Positions 9,317-17,180 of a stretch of DNA of 37,978 nucleotides are shown in pieces (position 1 is the stretch's first letter; every line of letters starts with the position of its first letter). The DNA is from Acidobacteriota bacterium (GTDB lineage: Bacteria > Acidobacteriota > Terriglobia > Terriglobales > Acidobacteriaceae): NCBI GenBank assembly GCA_003225005.1, contig QIAN01000125.1:1-37978 (forward strand), read 5' to 3'. The notes under the pieces were generated by a model. It searched no databases and had not been told where the DNA came from. It was given only the letters and a program-made list of their open reading frames with translations. Both the position numbers and the translations under genes were made by a program.

Positions 9317-10258
9317 ATGATGATCGGGAATCCATCCGGACTCGACTATTCGATTGCGCGAGCAAGGCGATTCAACCGTTTCTATACCCGGCGTATTGGT
9401 GTCCTCGATGAAGGCCTCTATGACACCCGGTTTTCTCTAACCGAGAGTCGCGTCTTATACGAGCTCGCTCATCGTCCCAATCTCACCGCGACGGCATTAG
9501 GAAAGGATCTGGGGCTGGATCCTGGATATCTCAGCAGGATTGTCCATCGATTCGAGAAACGGCGTCTGATCGCGAAAACGCCGTCGGAAGCCGATGGCCG
9601 CCAGAGCCTGCTCCGACTCACTCCGGGAGGGCACACGGCCTTCGCCCCGCTTGACGCGCATTCGCATCAAGAGACGGGAGCGATGCTAAGCCGCCTCTCG
9701 AGGCCTGAACAGAAACGCCTGATCGATGCGATGGGTACGATTGAGCTCCTGCTCGGCGGAACTACAGAGAAAGCCACGCCTCCCTACTTGCTCCGCTATC
9801 ATCAGCCGGGAGATATCGGCTGGGTCGTCCACAGGCATGGCGTTCTTTATGCTCAGGAATACGGGTACGACGAGCATTTCGAGGCCCTGGTGGCGTCGAT
9901 TGTGGCGGAATTTATCGCCAATTACGAAGCAAAATGGGAGCGTTGCTGGATGGCTGAGCAAGATGGTGCACTTGTCGGTAGCGTGTTCCTGGTAAGAAAA
10001 TCGAAGACAATCGCGAAGCTACGCCTTCTGCTCGTTGAACCCGCGGCACGGGGTTTGGGTATTGGCGCGCGCCTGGTGAGCGAATGCATACGATTTGCGC
10101 GGCACGCTGGATACAAAAAGATTGCGCTCTGGACCCAGAGCGAACTCAAGACCGCGCGCCATATCTACGACAAGGCCGGGTTTAAGCTCGTCGGGAAAAA
10201 ACCACACTTCAGCTGGGGCAAGAACCTGGTCGCGGAAACCTGGGAACTGAAGCTTTAG
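9317..10258 (+). CDS. MarR-type regulator fused to a GNAT acetyltransferase
   Basis: Residues 1 to about 150 form a MarR winged helix-turn-helix: RRFNRFYTRRIG dimer helix, SLTESRVLYELA, a recognition region near LGLDPGYLSRIVHRFEKR and a wing ending in SLLRLTPGG. Residues about 155-313 are a GNAT fold, with the acetyl-CoA-binding motif ARGLGIGARL near 243-252 and a C-terminal YDKAGFKLVGKKPHFSWG. Such fusions may couple DNA binding to acetyl-CoA or acetylation of a small molecule. The gene follows the RND pump and may control it, but that is inference. No Shine-Dalgarno precedes the tandem ATGs at 9317 and 9320. The last bases overlap the stop of the convergent phosphatase gene. Confidence 0.9.
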   Translation: MMIGNPSGLDYSIARARRFNRFYTRRIGVLDEGLYDTRFSLTESRVLYELAHRPNLTATALGKDLGLDPGYLSRIVHRFEKRRLIAKTPSEADGRQSLLRLTPGGHTAFAPLDAHSHQETGAMLSRLSRPEQKRLIDAMGTIELLLGGTTEKATPPYLLRYHQPGDIGWVVHRHGVLYAQEYGYDEHFEALVASIVAEFIANYEAKWERCWMAEQDGALVGSVFLVRKSKTIAKLRLLLVEPAARGLGIGARLVSECIRFARHAGYKKIALWTQSELKTARHIYDKAGFKLVGKKPHFSWGKNLVAETWELKL

Positions 10259-11937
10259 CCGGCTGGCGCATGCTGCCCCTTGTAGTACAGCTCGACTACC
10301 GTACAATCGTCGCCTAGAGACGTCCCGCCGCAAAACGCAGCAACCGCCGAGAAGATGCCTTCCAGCGTTGGGTCCTTGGCCGCAACCGCTTCCAGCCGCG
10401 AGTCCTCGAAGAATTCTCCCATGGCGTTCTCGGCTTCGGTGACGCCGTCGGTTACCATTATGAAACTGTCGCCGGCATTCAGTTGGCAGCGCGAACTTTC
10501 ATAGGTAACGTCGGCCAGAAGCCCTACGGGCACATTACCGTGTGGTGGACGAATGGCTTCTCCGTTACAAATGAGGAGGGGAGGCACGTGTCCGCAGTTT
10601 ACGTATTCGAGGTCGCCATCCCGCCGCAACCGCGCCAGGAGCATGGTTGCATATTTTTCTCCAACCAGCTTTTCGGTAAAGAAGCGATTCACGGCCTCGA
10701 CCACTTGCAGCAGCGGCATGCCTGCGCTCAGATGCGAATAGATCATCCCCTGCAGCTGGCAGGCCAGCAAGGCCGCCGAGACTCCTTTGCCGCTGACATC
10801 GGCCAACACGACCGCCAGACCCTCTTTGGTGTTGAGCGCATCAAAGAAGTCTCCTCCGATCTCTTTGCAGGAGAGATTCCGTCCCCGAAGCCGCGCGAAC
10901 GGTACCTCGGGAATCTTCACTTGCATCAGCCGTTGCTGAATGCTCGCAGCGATGGCCAGTTCCTGCTGGTAACGGCGTGCTTCCTCCTCCGCCTGCACCA
11001 GCCGCGCGTTCTCGATCAGTGACGCAGCTTCAGTCGCGATTACGTGCAGAATGTCATGTCCCACCCCTGAGATATCCCGCGAAGCAAAGCGTGAATCCAG
11101 GTACAAGACTCCCAAAACTTCTGCGGCCCTGGGGGGAGGCACAGGCGTTTGGACATCGCGGAACGACTGCACACGCATCTTGCGCAGCGGAATGCAGACC
11201 ACGGTGCGCAGATCGTAAGCAACAATGCTCTGACGCCCCGCCATATCGAGTGATTGGCTGGTATCGCTCAAGAGAAATTCCGAGTTGGAACGCAGCGACT
11301 CTTCCAAGATCGAGTGCGAAATGGTCTTGTCATCCAGCAGAGGCTCGCCTTGGGCATTTCGTCCCGCGGCTAGGCGCAGCTTCCCGTCCTCCTCCTTGAG
11401 AAAAACGTAGGCGCGCTCGGCTCGGATCAGCCGCAAGGTCACGTCGAGCATGGTCACTAGAATCTCGTCGAGTACCCCTATGGTATTCAGCTTGCGCGCC
11501 GCTTCCAGGAAGAGCGTTAACTTCTCCAAGTCGGTGGCTTCTTGCGAGATCTGGATGCCTGAGATCTGGCTTAAAAACTCGCGCGCTGTGTTCGAAGTGT
11601 CCTGCGCCGGGTTGAAGATAACGTAGGCCGAGTCGCGCGCGCCGAACTCCAAGCGGTCGTTGCGCTCCAGTTTCTGCCTCTGGATGCGCTCTCCATTTAC
11701 GAACGTGCCGTGCTTGCTGCCTTGATCGAGCAGGAAGAAATCGCCGTCTTCTAGGACGATGAGCGCGTGGTCGCGCGAGACCCGCGGGTCGGCGATTACT
11801 AAATCCTTGTCCACCTTCCGCCCCACGCTGAACGGAGTCCGGTTGAGCACAACCTTGGTTTGCTCGTTACCCTGGACGAAAACCAAGCCCGGAAACACGC
11901 CCGAGCCAGAGCTATGAGGATGGGATGTCGTTTTCAT
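10255..11937 (-). CDS. FHA-GAF-PP2C (SpoIIE/RsbU-type) serine phosphatase
   Basis: This 560-residue soluble protein has three modules. The FHA domain (about 15-110) has GR at 39-40, SRDH at 54-57 and the HGTFVNG loop, which recognises phosphothreonine. A GAF domain (about 140-315) follows, then a short coiled linker (EEEARRYQQELAIAASIQQRL). The PP2C domain of the SpoIIE/RsbU type spans about 340-555, with GGDFFD, ADVSGKG, NCGHVPPLL, VTDGVTEAEN and DDCTVVEL, which supply the metal-binding Asp residues. It probably dephosphorylates an anti-anti-sigma or similar signalling protein in response to phosphorylation and a GAF ligand. No anti-sigma partner gene lies nearby. Its stop overlaps the stop of the convergent MarR-GNAT gene. 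Confidence 0.92.
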   Translation of the reverse strand: MKTTSHPHSSGSGVFPGLVFVQGNEQTKVVLNRTPFSVGRKVDKDLVIADPRVSRDHALIVLEDGDFFLLDQGSKHGTFVNGERIQRQKLERNDRLEFGARDSAYVIFNPAQDTSNTAREFLSQISGIQISQEATDLEKLTLFLEAARKLNTIGVLDEILVTMLDVTLRLIRAERAYVFLKEEDGKLRLAAGRNAQGEPLLDDKTISHSILEESLRSNSEFLLSDTSQSLDMAGRQSIVAYDLRTVVCIPLRKMRVQSFRDVQTPVPPPRAAEVLGVLYLDSRFASRDISGVGHDILHVIATEAASLIENARLVQAEEEARRYQQELAIAASIQQRLMQVKIPEVPFARLRGRNLSCKEIGGDFFDALNTKEGLAVVLADVSGKGVSAALLACQLQGMIYSHLSAGMPLLQVVEAVNRFFTEKLVGEKYATMLLARLRRDGDLEYVNCGHVPPLLICNGEAIRPPHGNVPVGLLADVTYESSRCQLNAGDSFIMVTDGVTEAENAMGEFFEDSRLEAVAAKDPTLEGIFSAVAAFCGGTSLGDDCTVVELYYKGQHAPAG

Positions 11938-12069
11938 GACCTTGAGATGTAACGCCAGTGTATGTTAGTCCGGACTCAACTGCTGTTGACAGAAATATCA
12001 CCGGAAATCCATCCTCTGGCGGCAAGGGCTTTCGCGAAACCAAGGCTAGCGATTCTGCCACGCCTTCGA

Positions 12070-12075
12070 TAGACT
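12070..12075 (+). promoter_or_regulatory. -10-like hexamer next to a GTG start
   Basis: TAGACT lies exactly 7 nt before the GTG at 12083, which has no Shine-Dalgarno. It fits leaderless transcription and is one of six such arrangements in the window. Confidence 0.4.
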
Positions 12076-12082
12076 CGGCGGC

Positions 12083-13330
12083 GTGCTCCCCGTGGCTGTT
12101 ACTCGACCCCACTCTCTCATCCGATGGATGAAGACCCTGATGCTTCTGATCCTATTGAGCGCCCTCACCGTATTTTTCTGCGCGCACTTCTCCGCGTCCT
12201 CCGACGGAACCGACTTTCCTGACTTCTACTCCGCTTCGCGTTTGTTGATCGCAGGCCACGGACACGAACTCTACGATGCCCAAGTTCAGCGTCAGTTCCA
12301 GTCGCGTTACGTGGGACGAGTCGGCACGCTTTACATTCATCCGCCCTTCGAAGCTTTGTTCTATCTCGCAGTAGCCTGGCTTCCGCTGAACAGCGCCTAC
12401 GCGCTTTGGACTGTGCTCAATCTAGCATTTCTTACTTTAATTGCACGGAAACTAGCTAGTGAGGTATTGCCGGCTTGGGACTGGCGCCTGCTTCTCATGG
12501 CCTCGCTTACCTTTGTTCCCGCGTTGCTGAATTTCTTGCAAGGTCAGGACTCAGTGCTTCTGCTGTTGTTCGTCACTCTTGCCTTCACCGCCCTCAAATG
12601 CAACCGCGCTTTCGCCGCAGGGTGCTGGCTTGGCTTGGGCCTTTTCAAGTTTCATCTCGTGCTACCGTTGGCGCTGGTCCTCGCACTGCATAAATGCCGA
12701 AAGGGTTTTCTGCGCGGATTTGCTCTTATGGCCGTAGCCCTGGCCGCACTGTCGGCGGCGATCTCAGGATGGGCGGTGTTCGCCGCCTACCCAAAATTCC
12801 TCCTTCACCTACGAGAGCAGCCATTTGCCGGAGTTTTTCCGCAAGCCATGGCCAACTTCCGCGGATTGTCCTATCTACTCGTCCACAACGACGGATCGCC
12901 TTTCGCGATCTTTACGACCGCGTTCTTGTCGGTGTCCGCACTGCTTATAGCGTTGATCGGGTGGCAAGGTGCGACCGTCGCATCATATCCCATCTGCGCT
13001 CCCAAGAACCAAGTGGCCTTCGATGTCGACTTCGGGAATACGATATTGTTTGCGCTCCTGATCAGCTATCATCTCAATCCTCACGATCTCAGCCTCCTTT
13101 TGTTGCCGATTTCTCTGCTGCTTTACCGCGTGCGTGTCGAAGGCAGGTTTGCTCTTACTAAACCTGCGCGATGGCTGGTCGAAGGGTTGATCGCACTGTT
13201 GTTTCTGCCTCCACTGCACTTGCTGGCATTGGAGGCGCACAGGTACGTAATGGTCGCCGTTCCACTGCTTACCTTGTTGATTGTCTGCACATTCCTGCTA
13301 CGGCGGAACCGAGCTCAGCAACTTAGTTGA
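12083..13330 (+). CDS. GT87/DUF2029-type polytopic glycosyltransferase
   Basis: The 415-residue membrane protein has about ten hydrophobic segments. The early periplasmic loop contains DFPDFYSASRLL and YIHPPFEALFYL, typical of the GT-C fold family GT87 (DUF2029), which uses polyprenyl-phosphate sugars. Later motifs LQGQDSVLLLL and GLGLFKFHL are shared nearly word for word with the minus-strand gene at 15858-17120, so the two are paralogues. The GTG start has a TAGACT box 7 nt upstream; an in-frame ATG at 12128 is an alternative. It probably transfers a sugar to a glycolipid, glycan or protein on the outer face of the cytoplasmic membrane. Donor and acceptor are unknown. Confidence 0.8.
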   Translation: MLPVAVTRPHSLIRWMKTLMLLILLSALTVFFCAHFSASSDGTDFPDFYSASRLLIAGHGHELYDAQVQRQFQSRYVGRVGTLYIHPPFEALFYLAVAWLPLNSAYALWTVLNLAFLTLIARKLASEVLPAWDWRLLLMASLTFVPALLNFLQGQDSVLLLLFVTLAFTALKCNRAFAAGCWLGLGLFKFHLVLPLALVLALHKCRKGFLRGFALMAVALAALSAAISGWAVFAAYPKFLLHLREQPFAGVFPQAMANFRGLSYLLVHNDGSPFAIFTTAFLSVSALLIALIGWQGATVASYPICAPKNQVAFDVDFGNTILFALLISYHLNPHDLSLLLLPISLLLYRVRVEGRFALTKPARWLVEGLIALLFLPPLHLLALEAHRYVMVAVPLLTLLIVCTFLLRRNRAQQLS

Positions 13331-13431
13331 CGGGCTGCTGAAGTTATGCGGGCACTCATCGCTGCCAGCCCCATCTTAGGTACGATCGACAAAATCGGCG
13401 CTCGGCTGACTAGGACACCCCTGTAGATCGC

Positions 13432-14790
13432 TCAATCACTTACCCCGCCGGATGATCTGGCAACACGCGGTCCCGCAAGGCGCGTTCTTCCCCGCTCCCA
13501 AAAAAGCAGGGCAAGAACTAGCACTGGTAGCGCCAACGTCGAATAAAACGGCAGCCTCCAGGTGCTCTGTGCCCTCGTGGGCGACAGAAGGAAATAAGCA
13601 GCGCTTAAAGTCAGGCTGCCGATCCACGACCACGCCAAAACAACCACGGCGACCGCATACAGCAAGAGTTCGATTGCTGGCGCGCGACTCCTGACCGCCC
13701 ATTGCCGTGCCAGCCACAAAATTGCGGGCAAAAGTAGCACTTGGTTATAAGCAGTAACGGGCACTATCACTACCGTGAACCCCAGCACCAGGGCAAGAGC
13801 GTGCGCAAATTCGGGAGTGTCTGCCTTTTGACCCCGCGTCCTCCACGCCACGATTCCGCACGCTAAACCGGCAACAACACCCAGCGCCAGTCCGACCCGT
13901 GGACCGAGTGTCCCATCGGCCAGCAGATCAAGGGCCGATTGGTTTTGCGCATATTGATGATATTGGCGGAGTGCCTCTGCGAACATCCGCCACCAGCCGG
14001 GTAATAGAAATTGGGCTCCCGCAAGCAGCAGCGCCATAAGCGAGACAAATCCAAATACCAGCCGCCGCCGCGCCCGCCACTCACTGGATGCCCACAACAG
14101 CAGCCAGACCACAATGGGTCCGGCCAGCTGCGGTTTGATGGTGGTCAGTGCTAATAGCGCTCCGGAACAAAATAGATACCCGTTCACAGCACAGGCCGCA
14201 GATACGGCCAAAACCCCCCCCACCAGCAGACTCAACTGCTGGAGTTTAACGCCCTGCGCTACTGGAAAACTGCCTAGAGTGAGTGCGAGACAAATCGCCA
14301 TCGTCATGGGCGGTAGCTTCCAACGCAATGCCATTAGCCACAGGGGAACGCTTGCCGCGCTCAGCGCTACGAGAATCCAACCAAAAACAATCTGCACCGC
14401 GGGAAAGGGAAACCCGACAAACGGCGCCAGCAAGAACACAACATAAGCGGGGTAAGTGAAGGCTTCCTGATCCCTGGGATCGTCCGGACGCGAAGCATCA
14501 AGGGGGCGCCCATAAAATCCCTGTTGAATTTCCACTGTAACGTCGTGGCTGTAGGGATTGCGCCGGTGAAGCAGCAACTCACGGGCTCCCAGCCACCTTG
14601 GGTAAAGGTCGGAAAGATTACCGCGCGGCCGGTTGTGAGCCGTTGCATCTCGAACTTGCTGCGGTATCAAGATCCGCTCCACGTAAAACCACATGCTCGC
14701 CACCGCCAGCAGCGTAAGAACGATAGGAAAGGCGGATCGCGGGCGTTTTCGCAATCGGGGTGATCCCAATTTGGACGAGTCTTTAATCAA
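13432..14790 (-). CDS. GT87/DUF2029-type polytopic glycosyltransferase
   Basis: This 452-residue protein has a short basic N-terminus followed by many transmembrane segments. The first outer loop carries DLYPRWLGARELLLHRRNPY and FTYPAYVVFLLAPF. A mid-protein IKPQL motif fits GT87 proteins, where a KPQ/KF turn follows a loop between helices. Start is TTG at 14790: an upstream in-frame stop rules out a longer form, and a TAACAT box sits 8 nt before this TTG. It is a more distant relative of the neighbouring family members and may act in the same glycan pathway. Substrates cannot be inferred. Confidence 0.75.
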   Translation of the reverse strand: MIKDSSKLGSPRLRKRPRSAFPIVLTLLAVASMWFYVERILIPQQVRDATAHNRPRGNLSDLYPRWLGARELLLHRRNPYSHDVTVEIQQGFYGRPLDASRPDDPRDQEAFTYPAYVVFLLAPFVGFPFPAVQIVFGWILVALSAASVPLWLMALRWKLPPMTMAICLALTLGSFPVAQGVKLQQLSLLVGGVLAVSAACAVNGYLFCSGALLALTTIKPQLAGPIVVWLLLWASSEWRARRRLVFGFVSLMALLLAGAQFLLPGWWRMFAEALRQYHQYAQNQSALDLLADGTLGPRVGLALGVVAGLACGIVAWRTRGQKADTPEFAHALALVLGFTVVIVPVTAYNQVLLLPAILWLARQWAVRSRAPAIELLLYAVAVVVLAWSWIGSLTLSAAYFLLSPTRAQSTWRLPFYSTLALPVLVLALLFWERGRTRLAGPRVARSSGGVSD

Positions 14791-14798
14791 ACCGCTTC

Positions 14799-14804
14799 AT
14801 GTTA
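14799..14804 (-). promoter_or_regulatory. -10-like hexamer next to a TTG start
   Basis: On the minus strand TAACAT lies 8 nt before the TTG start at 14790. No Shine-Dalgarno is present, which fits leaderless transcription. Confidence 0.35.
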
Positions 14805-14830
14805 CAACTTAGTGGGCGAAACATTGTTCA

Positions 14831-15712
14831 ATGCGATGGCGCATCGCGGTCTCGATGGCAATTGGGGTTGGCAGCGGGGTCTACTGCTGGTTCCTGCTTA
14901 TGCATTTTCACCTTGGCGCCGGGGACTTCAACTGGGCCGTCTGGGCTGCCGAAGACCTGCTGGCGCACCGCAATCCTTACGCCCGACCAATGCAGTTGTA
15001 TCCTCTCACCTGCGCGGTCTTTGGCCTGCCCTTTGCGTGGATGCGCCCCGAAGCTGCCGGAGGCGCGTTCTACGGAATCAGTTCGGCCCTCATGGCCCTT
15101 GGCCTATCGCGCTATGGTTATCGCCGGTTGCTGGTCTTCCTTGCCTACCCTTATTGGGCCGGCATCATCGAGGCGCAATGGACACCCCTTATTATGGCCA
15201 GCGCGTTCTTTCCCCTCCTGTTGCCAGCCACCTTAGCAAAGCCGCAGTTGGGACTTCCGGTCGCACTCACTACACCAACTTGGCGAGGTGTACTGGCCTG
15301 CACCATGCTAATAGCGCTCTCACTTCTCGTTATGCCAGGATGGCCGTGGTTGTGGGCTGGCCATTTTTACCTCTACAACCGCTTCGTGCCACTGCTGATC
15401 GTCCCAGGCCCCTTGCTCGCTCTAGCTCTTCTCAGGTATCGCGACCGCGATGCGCTGCTCTTGCTGCTGGCTGCGCTGATGCCGCAGCGCTGGTTCTACG
15501 ACACCTTCATTCTTTGGCTGATTCCCAAGACGCGCCGGGAAATTATCTGGACGATTTTCTTCAGTTGGGGCGCGGGTCTCTACCGCTGGTATCATGCACC
15601 ACATAGCTACATTGAGGTGGGACGGTGGATGGTGCTGTTCATGTACCTGCCTATGTTAGCCGTGGTGCTGCTTCGAAAAGCAGCGGAAAAACCATCCATT
15701 GCCACCGCTTGA
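14831..15712 (+). CDS. Polytopic membrane protein, probably GT87-like
   Basis: The 293-residue protein has roughly eight hydrophobic segments. The loop GAGDFNWAVWAAEDLLAHRNPY matches the position and style of the GT87 signature (a D/E-rich loop followed by hRNPY), and AKPQLGLPVAL is the later KPQ motif. It is shorter than its neighbours (415-452 residues), so part of the C-terminal helix bundle is missing or it is a compact family member. The start is 40 bp from the divergent TTG of the preceding gene, so both promoters would share that interval. The acceptor is unknown, and the family assignment is less certain than for the two longer GT87 genes. Confidence 0.6.
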   Translation: MRWRIAVSMAIGVGSGVYCWFLLMHFHLGAGDFNWAVWAAEDLLAHRNPYARPMQLYPLTCAVFGLPFAWMRPEAAGGAFYGISSALMALGLSRYGYRRLLVFLAYPYWAGIIEAQWTPLIMASAFFPLLLPATLAKPQLGLPVALTTPTWRGVLACTMLIALSLLVMPGWPWLWAGHFYLYNRFVPLLIVPGPLLALALLRYRDRDALLLLLAALMPQRWFYDTFILWLIPKTRREIIWTIFFSWGAGLYRWYHAPHSYIEVGRWMVLFMYLPMLAVVLLRKAAEKPSIATA

Positions 15713-15857
15713 TCCGTGCGCTCAGGCGATTGTTCTGCCGCGATGGTGTTGGTCAGGCTCCAGCACCCAACGGAACGCTTGGGGGACAAGGCGCCATCAA
15801 CTAATTTGCGAGCCACAATCTTCATTCCAGCCTGCACTCCGCTAATGCACGTGAGAG

Positions 15858-17120
15858 TCAGAATTCGCCAGGACAACCCTCCCAAGATTTCAATAAGGCG
15901 GAGATCGACCCGGCAAGAGCCAGCAGAACAAGTCCCATCAAGCGGAACTGGCCTACACGTAAAGCCAGTATCCAGGACAATGGAGTGCATAGCAGCACAG
16001 CAACGGCTGCAATAAAGAGTGTTCGCGGCCATCCGGTGATTTCAGAGCCTTCGAAGATGTTTTTGCTGAGAAGGAATAAGGGCAACAGAAGCAATGTCAT
16101 GTCATAGCTATACGAGTAATAGCTCGTCGCTAGTATCACCACGATCGAAAAACAGAAAGATGCGGCGACAAAACGCCGCTCATCGCCCCGCCAAGATCGG
16201 GTTGCAACGATTACCCCAATGATAACCATTCCCCCAAGAAACCACTGCGCGACCGCAGGAAGAGGCCCGTTTCCGAGGAACGTGGTCACAAGACCACGAA
16301 CGTTTGGCATACTCTGCGGTGTGACCATTCCGAGTTCAGACGACTGGTTAAGGCCCCACAAATATCTCGGATAGGCCAAGATTCCAGCCCAATCTACCAA
16401 CATCAGCGAGACGACGAACAGAAGCGAAGCCGTTGCCAGGAACCCCATCACTAAGCTGCTCTTCTTCCGCAGTAAAAATATCGCGACAAGGGGAATGATC
16501 AAGTGGAACTTGAACAATCCCAATCCCAGCACCACTCCGCATTGAACGTCCGCCCCGCGCAAAAGCAGTCTCAACGCGAATACCAGGATCAACAACAACA
16601 GGATAGAATCTTGTCCTTGTAGAAGATCGAAAGCAGCCGGGAAGAAGGCCAGGCACAACAGGCCCTCGCAGGCATGAGCAGAGATCGCCTCGCCCTTGTG
16701 ACCTTCGCGAGGCAACAGGAACGGGATCGTCAACAAAAGAATCGTCTTCAGTGCCATCCAGACCACGCACGCGGTCGGATAGGTCAGATAAGCAAGAGGA
16801 AGAAACACAAGGGCTTCGAACGGCGGCCGAACGTAAGGCAGAGGTCCGCGACGGATCTTGACCGTCGAAGCAAATTCCTGCTGCACTTTCCACTGGAGGG
16901 CAGGGTCGTAGAGTCTTGGGCTCTGACCGCTCTGGACGATCCTGCCGGCGGTATAGAAAGACGCGAAGTCGACGTATCCCTGAAGAATCGGATCGCGCAC
17001 CTGCCAAATCATCCAAGCATTAAGCCCTGCGAACCCCAGCAAACAAAGCACTCCCGATCGGAACGCGAAAGAGCTGATCAGGCGGGAATTTCCTTGAGCC
17101 GAAAGCGAGACGTTGCGCAT
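15858..17120 (-). CDS. GT87/DUF2029-type polytopic glycosyltransferase
   Basis: The 420-residue protein is a clear paralogue of the gene at 12083-13330. Shared blocks include VDFASFYTAGRI versus DFPDFYSASRLL, VRPPFEALVFLPLAYL, LLQGQDSILLLL, GLGLFKFHLIIPL and MPNVRGL. About ten transmembrane helices are expected, with the catalytic Asp/Glu of the first outer loop probably in DFASFY. The pair may derive from a duplication followed by inversion, since they now face opposite ways. The ATG is 60 bp from the divergent GTG of the next gene. On the minus strand a TAGAAT box lies upstream within that spacer. Confidence 0.8.
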   Translation of the reverse strand: MRNVSLSAQGNSRLISSFAFRSGVLCLLGFAGLNAWMIWQVRDPILQGYVDFASFYTAGRIVQSGQSPRLYDPALQWKVQQEFASTVKIRRGPLPYVRPPFEALVFLPLAYLTYPTACVVWMALKTILLLTIPFLLPREGHKGEAISAHACEGLLCLAFFPAAFDLLQGQDSILLLLILVFALRLLLRGADVQCGVVLGLGLFKFHLIIPLVAIFLLRKKSSLVMGFLATASLLFVVSLMLVDWAGILAYPRYLWGLNQSSELGMVTPQSMPNVRGLVTTFLGNGPLPAVAQWFLGGMVIIGVIVATRSWRGDERRFVAASFCFSIVVILATSYYSYSYDMTLLLLPLFLLSKNIFEGSEITGWPRTLFIAAVAVLLCTPLSWILALRVGQFRLMGLVLLALAGSISALLKSWEGCPGEF

Positions 17121-17166
17121 TTTGGTACAAGAGGAGCAATTCTATACTGGTTTGTGACCGCCACGG

Positions 17167-17172
17167 TATGAT
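17167..17172 (+). promoter_or_regulatory. -10-like hexamer next to a GTG start
   Basis: TATGAT, a 5/6 match to TATAAT, lies 8 nt before the GTG at 17181. The -35 region is poor and no Shine-Dalgarno is present. It fits a leaderless start. A second box TATACT lies at 17143-17148. Confidence 0.45.
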
Positions 17173-17180
17173 CCATCCGC

